From Labrenzia sp. 011 (GTDB taxonomy: Bacteria; Pseudomonadota; Alphaproteobacteria; Rhizobiales; Stappiaceae): a stretch of DNA of 64,000 nt. The DNA is taken from contig NZ_QCYM01000007.1 in assembly GCF_003075075.1 (NCBI RefSeq), positions 1-64,000 on the forward strand, given 5' to 3'. The translations under genes were made by a program, and so were the position numbers. Below are positions 37,079 through 45,041 of this stretch, in pieces (positions within the stretch are counted from its first letter, which is position 1; every line of letters begins with the position of its first letter). The notes below the pieces were generated by a model, which was given only the letters and a program-made list of their open reading frames with translations, did no database searches and was not told where the DNA came from.

Positions 37079-37803
37079 TGATGCGCCTCCAGGCTCAGCC
37101 CCATCAGTTTTTCCTGCAGGGCGGCGTCTCCGGCCAGCTCCTTCATGGAGCCCGAATGGATGATGCGCCCGTCGTCCATCACGGCGACCGTGTCGCCGAT
37201 GCCGGACGCCATGGCGAAATTCTGTTCCACCAGCAGGATGGTGGTGTCGGTTTCCTTCAGCTCGCGCAGGGCGTCGGTCATCGCCTTGATGATTGCCGGG
37301 GCCAGACCCTTGGTCGGTTCGTCGATCAGGATCAGCCGGCGCGGTTCGATGATCGCCCGGGCCACCGACAGCATCTGCTTCTGTCCGCCCGAAAGCGTTC
37401 CGGCGGAGGAATTCCAGAAGGTGCCGATGGGCGGGAACAGTTCCTTGATCCAGGCAAGACGCCTGGCGTCCATCGGTCCGGAGGCCGCCGCCAGGATCAT
37501 GTTTTCCGCCACGGTCAGATCCGTGAAGATGCCCATGTCTTCCGGCACCAGGGCAATGCCGCGCCGGGAGATCTCCGGGGTGGCAAGCCGCGTGATGAGG
37601 CGATCGTCGAAGCGGATATCTCCCTGGCTGGCGGTCCAGAGCCCCATGATGGTGCGCAAGGTGGTGGTCTTGCCGGCGCCGTTGCGCCCCAGGAGCACGG
37701 TCACACCGCCTTCGGGCACGGTCAGATCGACCCCCTGCAGGATGTGGTAGGGCCCGATGTGGGTGTGGACACCGGCGAGGGAAAGAAGAGGCTCCGCCAT
37801 CAT
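37075..37803 (-). CDS. livF: ABC transporter ATPase (LivF-like)
   Basis: A 242-residue ATPase. Walker A is GRNGAGKTT, the signature LSGGQKQMLSVARA, Walker B RLILIDEPTKGLAP, and the switch region ILLVEQNF. A tandem ATG pair overlaps the livG stop, so translation is coupled; either ATG may be used. It works as a heterodimer with LivG to drive uptake of the substrate captured by the protein at 38872-40068. Confidence 0.93.
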   Translation of the reverse strand: MMAEPLLSLAGVHTHIGPYHILQGVDLTVPEGGVTVLLGRNGAGKTTTLRTIMGLWTASQGDIRFDDRLITRLATPEISRRGIALVPEDMGIFTDLTVAENMILAAASGPMDARRLAWIKELFPPIGTFWNSSAGTLSGGQKQMLSVARAIIEPRRLILIDEPTKGLAPAIIKAMTDALRELKETDTTILLVEQNFAMASGIGDTVAVMDDGRIIHSGSMKELAGDAALQEKLMGLSLEAHQ

Positions 37804-38591
37804 GCCGCCTCCCCCGAATTCGCGGATGCGTCCGGCGTCTTGCCGAGATAGGCTTCCTGCACGACGGGCAGCGCGATCACTTCCGCCGGCGCGCCGTCGG
37901 CGACCAGAGCGCCGTTGTGCAGCACGATGATCCGGTCCGCCAGCGAGCGGATCACGTCCATCTTGTGCTCGACCAGCAGGATCGTGCGGTCCATGTCGCT
38001 CTTCAGCTTGCGGATCAGATCGAGAATGACCGGCACCTCGTCGACGCTCATGCCCGCCGTCGGCTCGTCGAACATCAGCACCTGCGAGCCGAGCGCGATC
38101 AGCAGGGCCACTTCCAGCTTGCGCTGGTCACCGTGGGGCAGCGCGGCCACGGTCTGCTCCGCCTTGTCGATCAGCCGCACTTCCGCCAGCACGTGATCGG
38201 CCCGCTCCAGCAGTTCCACATGGCTTTCGGCGACGGAAAACAGATCGAACCCCTTGCGCGCTTTCGCCTGGGCCACGAGGCGCACGTTCTCGCGCACGCT
38301 CAATGTGGGAAACAGGTTGGTGAGCTGGAAGGCCCGGCCGATGCCCCTGTCCGTGCGTTCGGGCACGGACAGCCGCGTGATCGCCTCGCCATTCAGCAGC
38401 ACCGCCCCGGAGGTGGCGCTCAGCTGACCGGAAATCAGGTTGAAATAGGTCGTCTTCCCCGCGCCGTTCGGCCCGACGATGGCCGTCAGGCTGCCCCGCT
38501 CGAAAGACGCGGACACACCGTCGACCGCCACATGCCCGCCGAAGCGGATGGTCAGGTCTCTGGTTTCCAGAATGGGATGTTCCTTGGCCAC
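37800..38591 (-). CDS. livG: ABC transporter ATPase (LivG-like)
   Basis: A 263-residue ATPase with Walker A GPNGAGKTT, a LivG-type signature LPHGDQRKLEVA instead of LSGGQ, Walker B QVLMFDEPTAGMS and switch LLVEHKMD. The start is taken as GTG at 38591, 6 bp after GGAAAG; the frame can be extended to a GTG at 38648 but without a ribosome site and beyond the usual family length. The 280-bp gap to the binding-protein gene holds two hairpins. Confidence 0.9.
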   Translation of the reverse strand: MAKEHPILETRDLTIRFGGHVAVDGVSASFERGSLTAIVGPNGAGKTTYFNLISGQLSATSGAVLLNGEAITRLSVPERTDRGIGRAFQLTNLFPTLSVRENVRLVAQAKARKGFDLFSVAESHVELLERADHVLAEVRLIDKAEQTVAALPHGDQRKLEVALLIALGSQVLMFDEPTAGMSVDEVPVILDLIRKLKSDMDRTILLVEHKMDVIRSLADRIIVLHNGALVADGAPAEVIALPVVQEAYLGKTPDASANSGEAA

Positions 38592-38709
38592 GACAGGCTT
38601 TCCAGGTTCGAGATGGACGAAAGGGCGGCATCCGGCCGATTTCAACACCGGCCGGACGGACGATCAAGCGGAAGGCGCGGCGAACGAATGTTGCGCGGCG
38701 CGAAGGGGC

Positions 38710-38769
38710 CTGTTTCGGAGAAACAGCCTCCGGTCCTCCAGGTTGTCATCCCCGCCGAAGAGCGGGGAT
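38710..38769 (-). promoter_or_regulatory. Two intercistronic hairpins between binding-protein gene and livG
   Basis: CTGTTTC-gga-GAAACAG (38710-38726) is a tight 7-bp hairpin. ATCCCCGC (38748-38755) pairs with GCGGGGAT (38762-38769); this second one looks like a short relative of the ends of the 151-bp repeats (GTCATCCCCG..CGGGGATCC). No T-tract follows, so an mRNA-stabilising or attenuating role between an abundant binding protein and its transporter is likely. Confidence 0.55.
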
Positions 38770-38871
38770 CCGGTCCACCAGGCTTCCGGCACGTGCCCAC
38801 TCATGTCCAGAGGGCAGGCAGAGTGGACTGGCACATCGGCGAAGGCAGCAAAAGCCGCACCCGACGCCCCC

Positions 38872-40068
38872 CTAGTTGCGGACCGGAATATCCATGTCCT
38901 CGATCGTCAGTTCGCGCACCAGTTCCGGAATGCCCCATTCCACATCCGGATCGACGCGGATCTTGAAGTGATACATGGATTGCAGCGCCTGATGGTCCTC
39001 GGCGCGGAATACCATCTTGCCCTTCGGGCTGTCGAATTCCATGCCCTCCATCGCTGCGATCAGCTCTTCCGTATCCGTCGAACCGGCCTTGCGGATGGCT
39101 TCCACGATGGCCATGCCCGCGGCCATGCCGCCGGCGGTGAAGAAATCCGGCGGCGTGTCGAACCGCTTCAGGTGCTCGGACACCAGCCAGTCATTCACCG
39201 GGTTCTTCGGGATCTCGTAATAGTAATAGGTCGCCCCCTCCATGCCGGGCAGATCCTTGTAGGCCTTCATGGCGGCCAGGATGTTGCCGCCGGTGGCGAT
39301 CTCCACACCGAAGCGTTCCGGTTCCATGGCCTTGATCTTGCTGATCGGATTGCCACCGCCGGCCCAGATCACGAACAGGAACTTGCGGCCCGGCGCGTCC
39401 TTCAGGGCATCGAAGATACGCTGCGCATTGGCGGTGAAGTCCTTGGTGTCCGTCGGCGCATATTCCTCGAACACCAGCTTGGCGCCGGTGCCCTCAAGCG
39501 CTTCCCTGAAGGCGGCAACCCCGTCGCGGCCGAAGGCATAGTCCTGCGCCAGGGTGGCGATGGAAACCCCTTCCTGCCCGAGCGCCACCGCATTGGAAAT
39601 GGCGTCCTGGGAGGAATTGCGCGACGTCCGGAAAACGTAGCGGTTCCAGTTCTCGCCGGTGATCGAATCCGCCACCGCCGGCTCGACGATCAGCAGCTTC
39701 TCGTATTCCTCGGCCACCGGCAGCATGGCCAGCGCCACGCCGGAAGACACCGGCCCGACAGCGATATCCACTTCATCGTCGCCATAGGCTTCGGCCAGCA
39801 CCGCCTTGCCGATATCCGGCTTCAGCTGCGTGTCCTTCTCGATGACCACGATCTTGCGGCCGTCCACTTCCATCGTGCCATCGGTGGCATATTCCAGCCC
39901 CATCATCAGCCCCGTATGCGACTGCTTGGCATAAGCCTCCAGCGCGCCGGTCTGGCCGTAGACATGGGCGATTTTTATATCCTCGGCCAGGGCACCGGCA
40001 GCGCCCGAGGCGACAATCCCGGCGACGACCATCAACGGCACGGCACGGCGTGTAACGCATTTCATCAT
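38872..40068 (-). CDS. ABC transporter substrate-binding protein (LivK/HAAT type)
   Basis: A 398-residue periplasmic binding protein. A signal peptide (MMKCVTRRAVPLMVVAGIVASGAAGALA) precedes EDIKIAHVYGQTGALEAYAKQ. Type-1 PBP features include VDIAVGPVSSGVALAMLPVAEEY, FRTSRNSSQDAISNAVAL and LAQDYAFGRDGVAAFREAL. GGGAGGAAAATTC before the ATG at 40068 fixes the start; the longer open frame runs through repeat DNA and is not coding. It resembles binding proteins for aromatic and other hydrophobic acids more than amino-acid ones, but this is impression only. A palindrome matching the tetR operator lies about 100 bp upstream, so the operon is probably under that regulator. Confidence 0.9.
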   Translation of the reverse strand: MMKCVTRRAVPLMVVAGIVASGAAGALAEDIKIAHVYGQTGALEAYAKQSHTGLMMGLEYATDGTMEVDGRKIVVIEKDTQLKPDIGKAVLAEAYGDDEVDIAVGPVSSGVALAMLPVAEEYEKLLIVEPAVADSITGENWNRYVFRTSRNSSQDAISNAVALGQEGVSIATLAQDYAFGRDGVAAFREALEGTGAKLVFEEYAPTDTKDFTANAQRIFDALKDAPGRKFLFVIWAGGGNPISKIKAMEPERFGVEIATGGNILAAMKAYKDLPGMEGATYYYYEIPKNPVNDWLVSEHLKRFDTPPDFFTAGGMAAGMAIVEAIRKAGSTDTEELIAAMEGMEFDSPKGKMVFRAEDHQALQSMYHFKIRVDPDVEWGIPELVRELTIEDMDIPVRN

Positions 40069-40169
40069 GAATTTTCCTCCCGATGGGCACAAGACCCGGC
40101 ACCCAGTATGAAGCCACTCCCACAGCCTGCATAGGGCCGGCACCGTATCCGGCGCCAAGTCATATATGA

Positions 40170-40191
40170 AACCTGAATCAGTATTCATGTC
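40170..40191. promoter_or_regulatory. TetR operator, copy 2
   Basis: AACCTGAAT-CAGT-ATTCATGTC matches the palindrome at 28089-28110 in 20 of 22 positions, including the central CAGT; the preceding ATGAAAC-like bases are also shared. It lies 102 bp upstream of the binding-protein ATG. It predicts that the TetR protein encoded at 27437-28063 controls this importer. Confidence 0.7.
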
Positions 40192-40398
40192 AAGACGGAA
40201 TGCAACACCAACATTCCGGCCTTTCGCGCGGCACGGGGCGTTTCGGAAGCCGCCGCCCCTCGGAGTCCCGGCCTCTTCTATCGGCGCCGCTCCCGCCAAC
40301 GCCTCCCCTAAGCCTCCCCGAAGGCAGATCCCCTCCCCGCAAGACCGTCCCCTCCAGCACCCGCAGCGCCGTCCCGGCTCAGCCCACATTCCCCCGGC

Positions 40399-40549
40399 GG
40401 TCATCCCCGGCAAGCGCAGCGCGACCGGGGATCCAATCATTTCCAGAGAGATCCGCAAGAGGCACAACATTGCCGAAACAGCCGCGCCTCATTCAGCTCA
40501 AGAGCAGGAAGAAAGGTGGAATGGATCCCCGGTCGAGCCGGGGATGACC
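40399..40549. repeat. 151-bp intergenic repeat, copy 1
   Basis: The unit starts GGTCATCCCCGGC and ends GCCGGGGATGACC, so its ends are inverted repeats, and each end can itself fold (CCCCGG..CCGGGG). The interior reads through CCAATCATTTCCAGAGAG and ATTCAGCTCAAGAGCAGG. The 1558-bp gap (40069-41626) holds the TetR site, four such units and linkers; I see no gene in it. Similar hairpin repeats are widespread between genes in alphaproteobacteria. Confidence 0.85.
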
Positions 40550-40669
40550 GTCTCGGGAGCGGCACCTCCGCACCCCAGACCACCGCCCGCGGCCTCTACG
40601 GCACCGCCCTCCCCACCGCCTCGTAGCACGACACGGCACCCCCCTGAACTCCGGCCACATTCCCCCGAC

Positions 40670-40820
40670 GGTCATCACCGGCAAGCGCAGCGCGACCGGG
40701 GATCCAATCGTTTCCAGAGAGCTCCGCAAAAGGCACGGCATTGCCGAAACGGCAGCGCTTCATTCAGCTCAAGAGCAGGAGGCGAGGCAGTATGGATCCC
40801 CGGTCGAGCCGGGGATGACC
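40670..40820. repeat. 151-bp intergenic repeat, copy 2
   Basis: Same length and ends as copy 1, with scattered substitutions, including GGTCATCACC instead of GGTCATCCCC at the left end. The linker before it contains GCCTCGTAGCACGACACGG, which recurs before copies 3 and 4. Confidence 0.85.
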
Positions 40821-41036
40821 GCCTCGGGAGGGGCACCTTTGCACCCATTCCACCGCCCGCCGCCTCTACAGCACCGCCCTCCCCGCCCACAAGGCCGGCA
40901 CGGCACTGTGTGGGCGGATTTTCGCGCTTAGGCCAGGGCAACGTTCCGGACGAGCACAGTACAGACAGCACCACCCTCCCCGCCGCCTCGTAGCACGACA
41001 CGGAGAACCTCTGAACTCCGACCGCATCCCCCCGGC

Positions 41037-41187
41037 GGTCATCCCCGGCAAGCGCAGCGCGACCGGGGATCCAATCGTTTCCAGAGAGATCCGCAAGAGG
41101 CACAACATTGCCGAAACGGCGGCGCCTCATTCAGCTCAAGGGCAGGAAGAAAGGCGGTATGGATCCCCGGTCAAGCCGGGGATGACC
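41037..41187. repeat. 151-bp intergenic repeat, copy 3
   Basis: Same length and ends; one change (GGTCAAGCC) in the right terminal hairpin. The linkers before copies 3 and 4 share about 130 bp, beginning near TGTGTGGGCGGATTTTCGCG and running to the repeat, so a larger unit of roughly 350 bp has been duplicated here. Confidence 0.85.
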
Positions 41188-41390
41188 GCCTCGGGAGTGG
41201 CACCTCCGTATCCCATACCACCGCCCGCAACGCCGTCTCGGCTCGAGGCCAGGACGGCGCTGTGTGGGTGGATTTTCGCGCTTAGGCCAAGGCAACGTTC
41301 CGGACGAGCACAGTACAGACAGCACCACCCTCCCCGCCGCCTCGTAGCACGACACGGTAAACCTCTGAACTCCGACCGCATCCCCCCGGC

Positions 41391-41541
41391 GGTCATCCCC
41401 GGCAAGCGCAGCGCGACCGGGGATCCAATCGTTTCCAGAGAGCTCCGCAAAAGGCACGGCATTGCCGAAACGGCGGCGCCTCATTCAGCTCAAGGGCAGG
41501 AAGAAAGGCGGTATGGATCCCCGGTCGAGCCGGGGATGACC
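41391..41541. repeat. 151-bp intergenic repeat, copy 4
   Basis: Last unit of the array, ending 86 bp before the stop of the next ABC ATPase gene. Same ends and length as the others. Confidence 0.85.
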
Positions 41542-41626
41542 GCCTCGGGGGTACCTCCAGCGCACGTGAAACGGAGGTAAGGGTGAATTGGAATTGCCCC
41601 TCAAGCCGGGAACATCAATTCCCCCT

Positions 41627-42688
41627 CTACCGCAACCGCGCCTCCGTCTCCGCATCAAAGAACAACGCCGCCGCCGGATCGAAACTCACCGCAACCGTCC
41701 CCTCGGACACCGGTGCCTCCTCCCCCTTGGTCTCGACGATCACCCGCTCGCCGGTCGGGCAGACGAGATAGGAATAGGCCACTCCGCCGAGCTGTTCGCA
41801 CAGGTCGACGCGGGCGCCGTCCGGGGATGGGGTGATCTGCAGGTGCTGGGGACGCAGGCCCACGAGGACCTTTTGGCCCCTTGCCGGCAGGGCGACGGAG
41901 ACCGGGACCTTGACACCGCCGAAGGCGGCGATGGTCACTGCGCCATCTTCCGCGATGCCCTCGACGAAATTCATGGCCGGCGAACCGATGAAACCGGCGA
42001 CGAAGCGGTTGTCCGGATCGGAATAGAGCTGCATCGGCGAGCCGACCTGCTCGATTTTGCCGCCGCGCAGCACGACGATCTTGTCCGCCAGGGTCATCGC
42101 CTCCACCTGGTCGTGAGTGACATAGATCATCGTCGCGCCGATGTCCTTGTGCAGGCGGGCGATCTCCACGCGCATGTCGACGCGCAGTTCCGCGTCCAGA
42201 TTGGACAGCGGTTCGTCGAAGAGGAACACTTCCGGGCCGCGCACGATGGCCCGGCCGATGGCCACGCGCTGACGCTGGCCGCCGGAGAGCGCCTTTGGCT
42301 TGCGCTTCAGATATGGGTCGAGCTGCAGGATGCGGCTGGCCTCGGCCACCTTGGCGGCGATTTCCGCCTTGGGATGACCGGTCATCTTCAGGCCGAAACC
42401 CATGTTCTCTTCCACGCTCATGTGCGGGTAAAGTGCGTAGGTCTGGAACACCATGGCCACGCCGCGTTCGGCCGGATCCATCTTCGTCACGTCGCGGCCG
42501 CCGATGCCGATCTGTCCCGAAGTCGTTTCCTCAAGGCCGGCAATCATCCGCAACAGGGTGGACTTGCCGCAGCCTGACGGTCCCACGAAGACGCAGAATT
42601 CCCCGTCGTCGATCTGCAGGTCGACGCCGTGGATGACCTGCATCTCACCATATTTCTTGACGGCCTTGTTCAGTGTGACACCGGACAT
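41627..42688 (-). CDS. Sugar ABC transporter ATPase (MalK/MsmK type)
   Basis: A 353-residue CUT1 ATPase with Walker [10 protein letters not shown], signature LSGGQRQR, Walker B VFLFDEP, switch YVTHDQ and a C-terminal TOBE domain (LVGLRPQHLQITPSPDGA). It is clearly a paralogue of the one at 13109-14170. It lies 25 bp downstream of the IclR gene on the same strand and most likely energises the galactoside permeases encoded on the other strand (45042-46809), which have no ATPase of their own in the plus-strand operon. Confidence 0.92.
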   Translation of the reverse strand: MSGVTLNKAVKKYGEMQVIHGVDLQIDDGEFCVFVGPSGCGKSTLLRMIAGLEETTSGQIGIGGRDVTKMDPAERGVAMVFQTYALYPHMSVEENMGFGLKMTGHPKAEIAAKVAEASRILQLDPYLKRKPKALSGGQRQRVAIGRAIVRGPEVFLFDEPLSNLDAELRVDMRVEIARLHKDIGATMIYVTHDQVEAMTLADKIVVLRGGKIEQVGSPMQLYSDPDNRFVAGFIGSPAMNFVEGIAEDGAVTIAAFGGVKVPVSVALPARGQKVLVGLRPQHLQITPSPDGARVDLCEQLGGVAYSYLVCPTGERVIVETKGEEAPVSEGTVAVSFDPAAALFFDAETEARLR

Positions 42689-42713
42689 GAATGTGGAACT
42701 CCCTGGAAAGTGG

Positions 42714-43514
42714 TCAGGCGGGGAACTGCCAGTCTTCGACAGCCTTCGCGATGCTGGCGGCGGCCTCCAGAAGCGCCGGGCGCATTGCCGTCAGCTCCTC
42801 CAGACCATTCCGCCGTGTGGTGGTTGTGATCGACAGCGCACCGGCGGGCCGGCCGCCGGCCAGCAGGATGGGCGCGGCGATGCAGATGATGCCGGGCTCG
42901 TGCTCCTCCCGGTCGAAGGCGACACCCGCCTGCCGGATCTCCGCCAGCTCCGCCCGCAGGTCCGCCTCGTTGGTCAGCGTCGCGGGCGTGTAGCGGTAGA
43001 AGGACTGCTTGCGGATGACATGATCCAGCTCCGCCGGATCGATGAAGGCCATCAGGGCCTTGCCGACACCGGTGCAATAGGCGGGGCCGACCTTGCCGGC
43101 CTGCGAGAACATGTCGATGGGACTGGCCGCATTGCGCTTGTCCACATAGAGGACCTGCCCGCTGTCCAGCTGCGCCAGATGAACGGTCTCGCCGGCCTGT
43201 TCGGCCAGGGCGTTCAGGTAGGGGCGGGCAATCGGCGCGATGGAGCTTTGCCGCCAGGCCGCATGGGCCAGCCGCACCAGACGGATACCGAGCGTATAGG
43301 TCTGGTGCCGGTCGTCATAGGCCAGCATGCCCTGGCTCACCAGGGTCTGGAGCAGCCTGTACAGCGTTGCCTTGGGATGACGGCTGTCGGCCAGCAGCTC
43401 GGAAAACCGCACGGGACGGCCCAGGGACGCGACCGTGTCCAGCACATCGAGCGCCTTGCCGACCGTTCCGTCTCCACTTCCCGGGCTTGCCTGCTTGTTC
43501 ACGAATTCCTCCAT
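42714..43514 (-). CDS. IclR-family transcriptional regulator of galactoside locus
   Basis: A 266-residue regulator. The winged helix is GTVGKALDVLDTVASLGRPVRFSELLADSRHPKATLYRLLQTLVSQGML (about residues 17-65), and the rest is the GAF-like IclR effector domain (VGPAYCTGVGKALMAFI, GVAFDREEHEPGIICIAAPI). The ATG at 43514 is chosen; the open frame extends 20 codons upstream into the promoter region. It is divergent from the binding-protein/permease/GH36 operon and shares the gap holding the palindrome at 43588-43604. The effector is presumably galactose, galactonate or a derivative. Confidence 0.92.
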   Translation of the reverse strand: MEEFVNKQASPGSGDGTVGKALDVLDTVASLGRPVRFSELLADSRHPKATLYRLLQTLVSQGMLAYDDRHQTYTLGIRLVRLAHAAWRQSSIAPIARPYLNALAEQAGETVHLAQLDSGQVLYVDKRNAASPIDMFSQAGKVGPAYCTGVGKALMAFIDPAELDHVIRKQSFYRYTPATLTNEADLRAELAEIRQAGVAFDREEHEPGIICIAAPILLAGGRPAGALSITTTTRRNGLEELTAMRPALLEAAASIAKAVEDWQFPA

Positions 43515-43587
43515 CGGTCCGTTTCTTTGCGCCGAACCTGTTGACAACCTAACCCGCCCGCAGCAAAGTATCAATATACAAAACCAA

Positions 43588-43604
43588 GTTTCAAATAATG
43601 GAAC
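43588..43604. promoter_or_regulatory. Putative IclR operator
   Basis: GTTTC-AAATAAT-GGAAC is an imperfect palindrome (one mismatch) of the TTYCA-N5-TGRAA kind used by several IclR regulators. It is 17 bp upstream of the binding-protein ATG. A TTGACA at 43541-43546 may be part of the promoter. Confidence 0.5.
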
Positions 43605-43620
43605 CTATAGGGAGGACACC

Positions 43621-44880
43621 ATGCGTTCCATACTGAAGACGTCCGCTGCCGCTATGGCAATTCTGGCGGCGACACTTGGCGGAGCCTCCGCCGATGGCCT
43701 GACGGGCAATCTGAAAATCTTCCTGGACACCTCGAATCCGGCGCCGCGTGCGACCATGGAAGAAATGATTGCCCAGTTCGGCGAAAAGAACCCGGACCTG
43801 ACCATCGAGACGACGGTGATCGACCGGGAGGCCTACAAGACCCAGATCCGCAACTTCCTGACCGCCAATGCTCCGGATGTGGCCAACTGGTACGCGGCCA
43901 ACCGCATGCGTCCCTATGTGGAAGCGGGCCTCTTCGAGGACGTGTCCGACCTGTGGGCGGACCCGGAAATCGCCGAGAACCTGGCCTCGACCAAGGGCGC
44001 GCTGACCATCGACGGCAAGCAGTGGGGCGTGCCCTATACCTACTACCAGTGGGGCGTCTACTATCGGAAGGACATCTTCGACGAGCTGGGCCTGAGCGAA
44101 CCGGCGACCTGGGAAGAGGAAAAGGCCAACTGCCAGAAGATCCTCGATGCGGGCAAGAAGTGCTACACCATCGGCACCAAGTTCCTTTGGACCGCCGGCG
44201 GCTGGTTCGACTATCTGAACATGCGCACCAACGGCTTCGACTTCCACATGGACCTGCTGACCGGCAAGGCCTCCTGGCAGTCCGACGAAGTCCGCAAGAC
44301 TTTCGCCAACTGGCGCGAGCTCATCGACATGGGCGCCTTCATCGACAATCACCAGACCTACAGCTGGCAGGAAGCCCTGCCGTTCATGGTCAAGGGCGAT
44401 GCCGCCGCCTACCTGATGGGCAACTTCGCCGTCGCGCCGCTGCGTGACGCCGGTCTGACCGACGACCAGATCGATTTCTACCAGTTCGTGGAAATCACGC
44501 CGGGTGTCGAAAAGGCGGAAGACGCTCCGACGGATACCTTCCATATCCCCTCAAACGCCCAGAACAAGGAAGCGGCCCGCGAATTCCTGAAATTCGTGGT
44601 CTCCCCGGACGTCCAGACGCAGATCAACGACGGCAAGCACCTCGGCCAGCTGCCGGTGAATGCCAAGTCGTCGGTGGATGACGACAAGTTCCTGATCGAG
44701 GGCTTCGAGATGCTGTCGACGAACGCCCCGGGCGGCGTTGCCCAGTTCTTCGACCGCGACGCTCCGGCCGAAATGGCCAAGGTCGCCATGGAAGGCCTGC
44801 AGGAATTCATGGTCAAGCCGGACAACCTGGACAAGATCCTGACCCGTCTCGACCGTGCCCGCGAGCGCATCTACAAATAA
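43621..44880 (+). CDS. Sugar (galactoside) ABC transporter substrate-binding protein
   Basis: A 419-residue family-1 solute-binding protein. A signal peptide (MRSILKTSAAAMAILAATLGGASA) precedes DGLTGNLKIFLDTSNPAPRATMEEM. Ligand-site and hinge features include FLTANAPDVANWYAANRM, QWGVPYTYYQWGVYYRKDIFDELGL and AYLMGNFAVAPLRDAGL, with the conserved Trp-rich stretch GTKFLWTAGGWFDYLNMR. GGGAGGACACC precedes the ATG. First gene of a plus-strand operon that also codes for permeases, GH36 and the galactose-oxidation enzymes, so an alpha-galactoside such as melibiose or raffinose is the likely ligand. Confidence 0.9.
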   Translation: MRSILKTSAAAMAILAATLGGASADGLTGNLKIFLDTSNPAPRATMEEMIAQFGEKNPDLTIETTVIDREAYKTQIRNFLTANAPDVANWYAANRMRPYVEAGLFEDVSDLWADPEIAENLASTKGALTIDGKQWGVPYTYYQWGVYYRKDIFDELGLSEPATWEEEKANCQKILDAGKKCYTIGTKFLWTAGGWFDYLNMRTNGFDFHMDLLTGKASWQSDEVRKTFANWRELIDMGAFIDNHQTYSWQEALPFMVKGDAAAYLMGNFAVAPLRDAGLTDDQIDFYQFVEITPGVEKAEDAPTDTFHIPSNAQNKEAAREFLKFVVSPDVQTQINDGKHLGQLPVNAKSSVDDDKFLIEGFEMLSTNAPGGVAQFFDRDAPAEMAKVAMEGLQEFMVKPDNLDKILTRLDRARERIYK

Positions 44881-44901
44881 GGGTCCGACCGACCCGGAAC
44901 C

Positions 44902-45000
44902 GGACAGGGTGCCACGGCACCCTGTCCCGCTGTTCCAGGGCGCGAACTCATGAATGAAGACCAGGTCGCCTCAAGGCATTTCGTCTTCATTCGTGAGTTC
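44902..45000 (+). promoter_or_regulatory. Tandem intercistronic hairpins after galactoside-binding protein gene
   Basis: GGACAGGGTGCC-ac-GGCACCCTGTCC (44902-44927) is a perfect 12-bp stem with a 2-nt gap. A second hairpin pairs GAACTCATGAATGAAGAC (44944-44961) with 44983-45000 (17 of 18 matched, 21-nt loop). Neither has a T-tract. Both lie between the binding-protein stop and the first permease ATG. Confidence 0.65.
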
Positions 45001-45041
45001 ACATCCCAAGCCTCCGTCGGCCCCTCACGAAGAGTCCCAGC

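Noticed and set aside
40166..41484. Several 80-150-residue frames in the repeat region
   Set aside because: They follow the repeat units on both strands, are Arg/Pro/Ser-rich, have no ribosome site and recur only because the DNA repeats.
40399..41541. CRISPR array in the repeat region
   Set aside because: The repeats are 151 bp, few, unevenly spaced and with related linkers; this is not CRISPR architecture and no cas gene is near.
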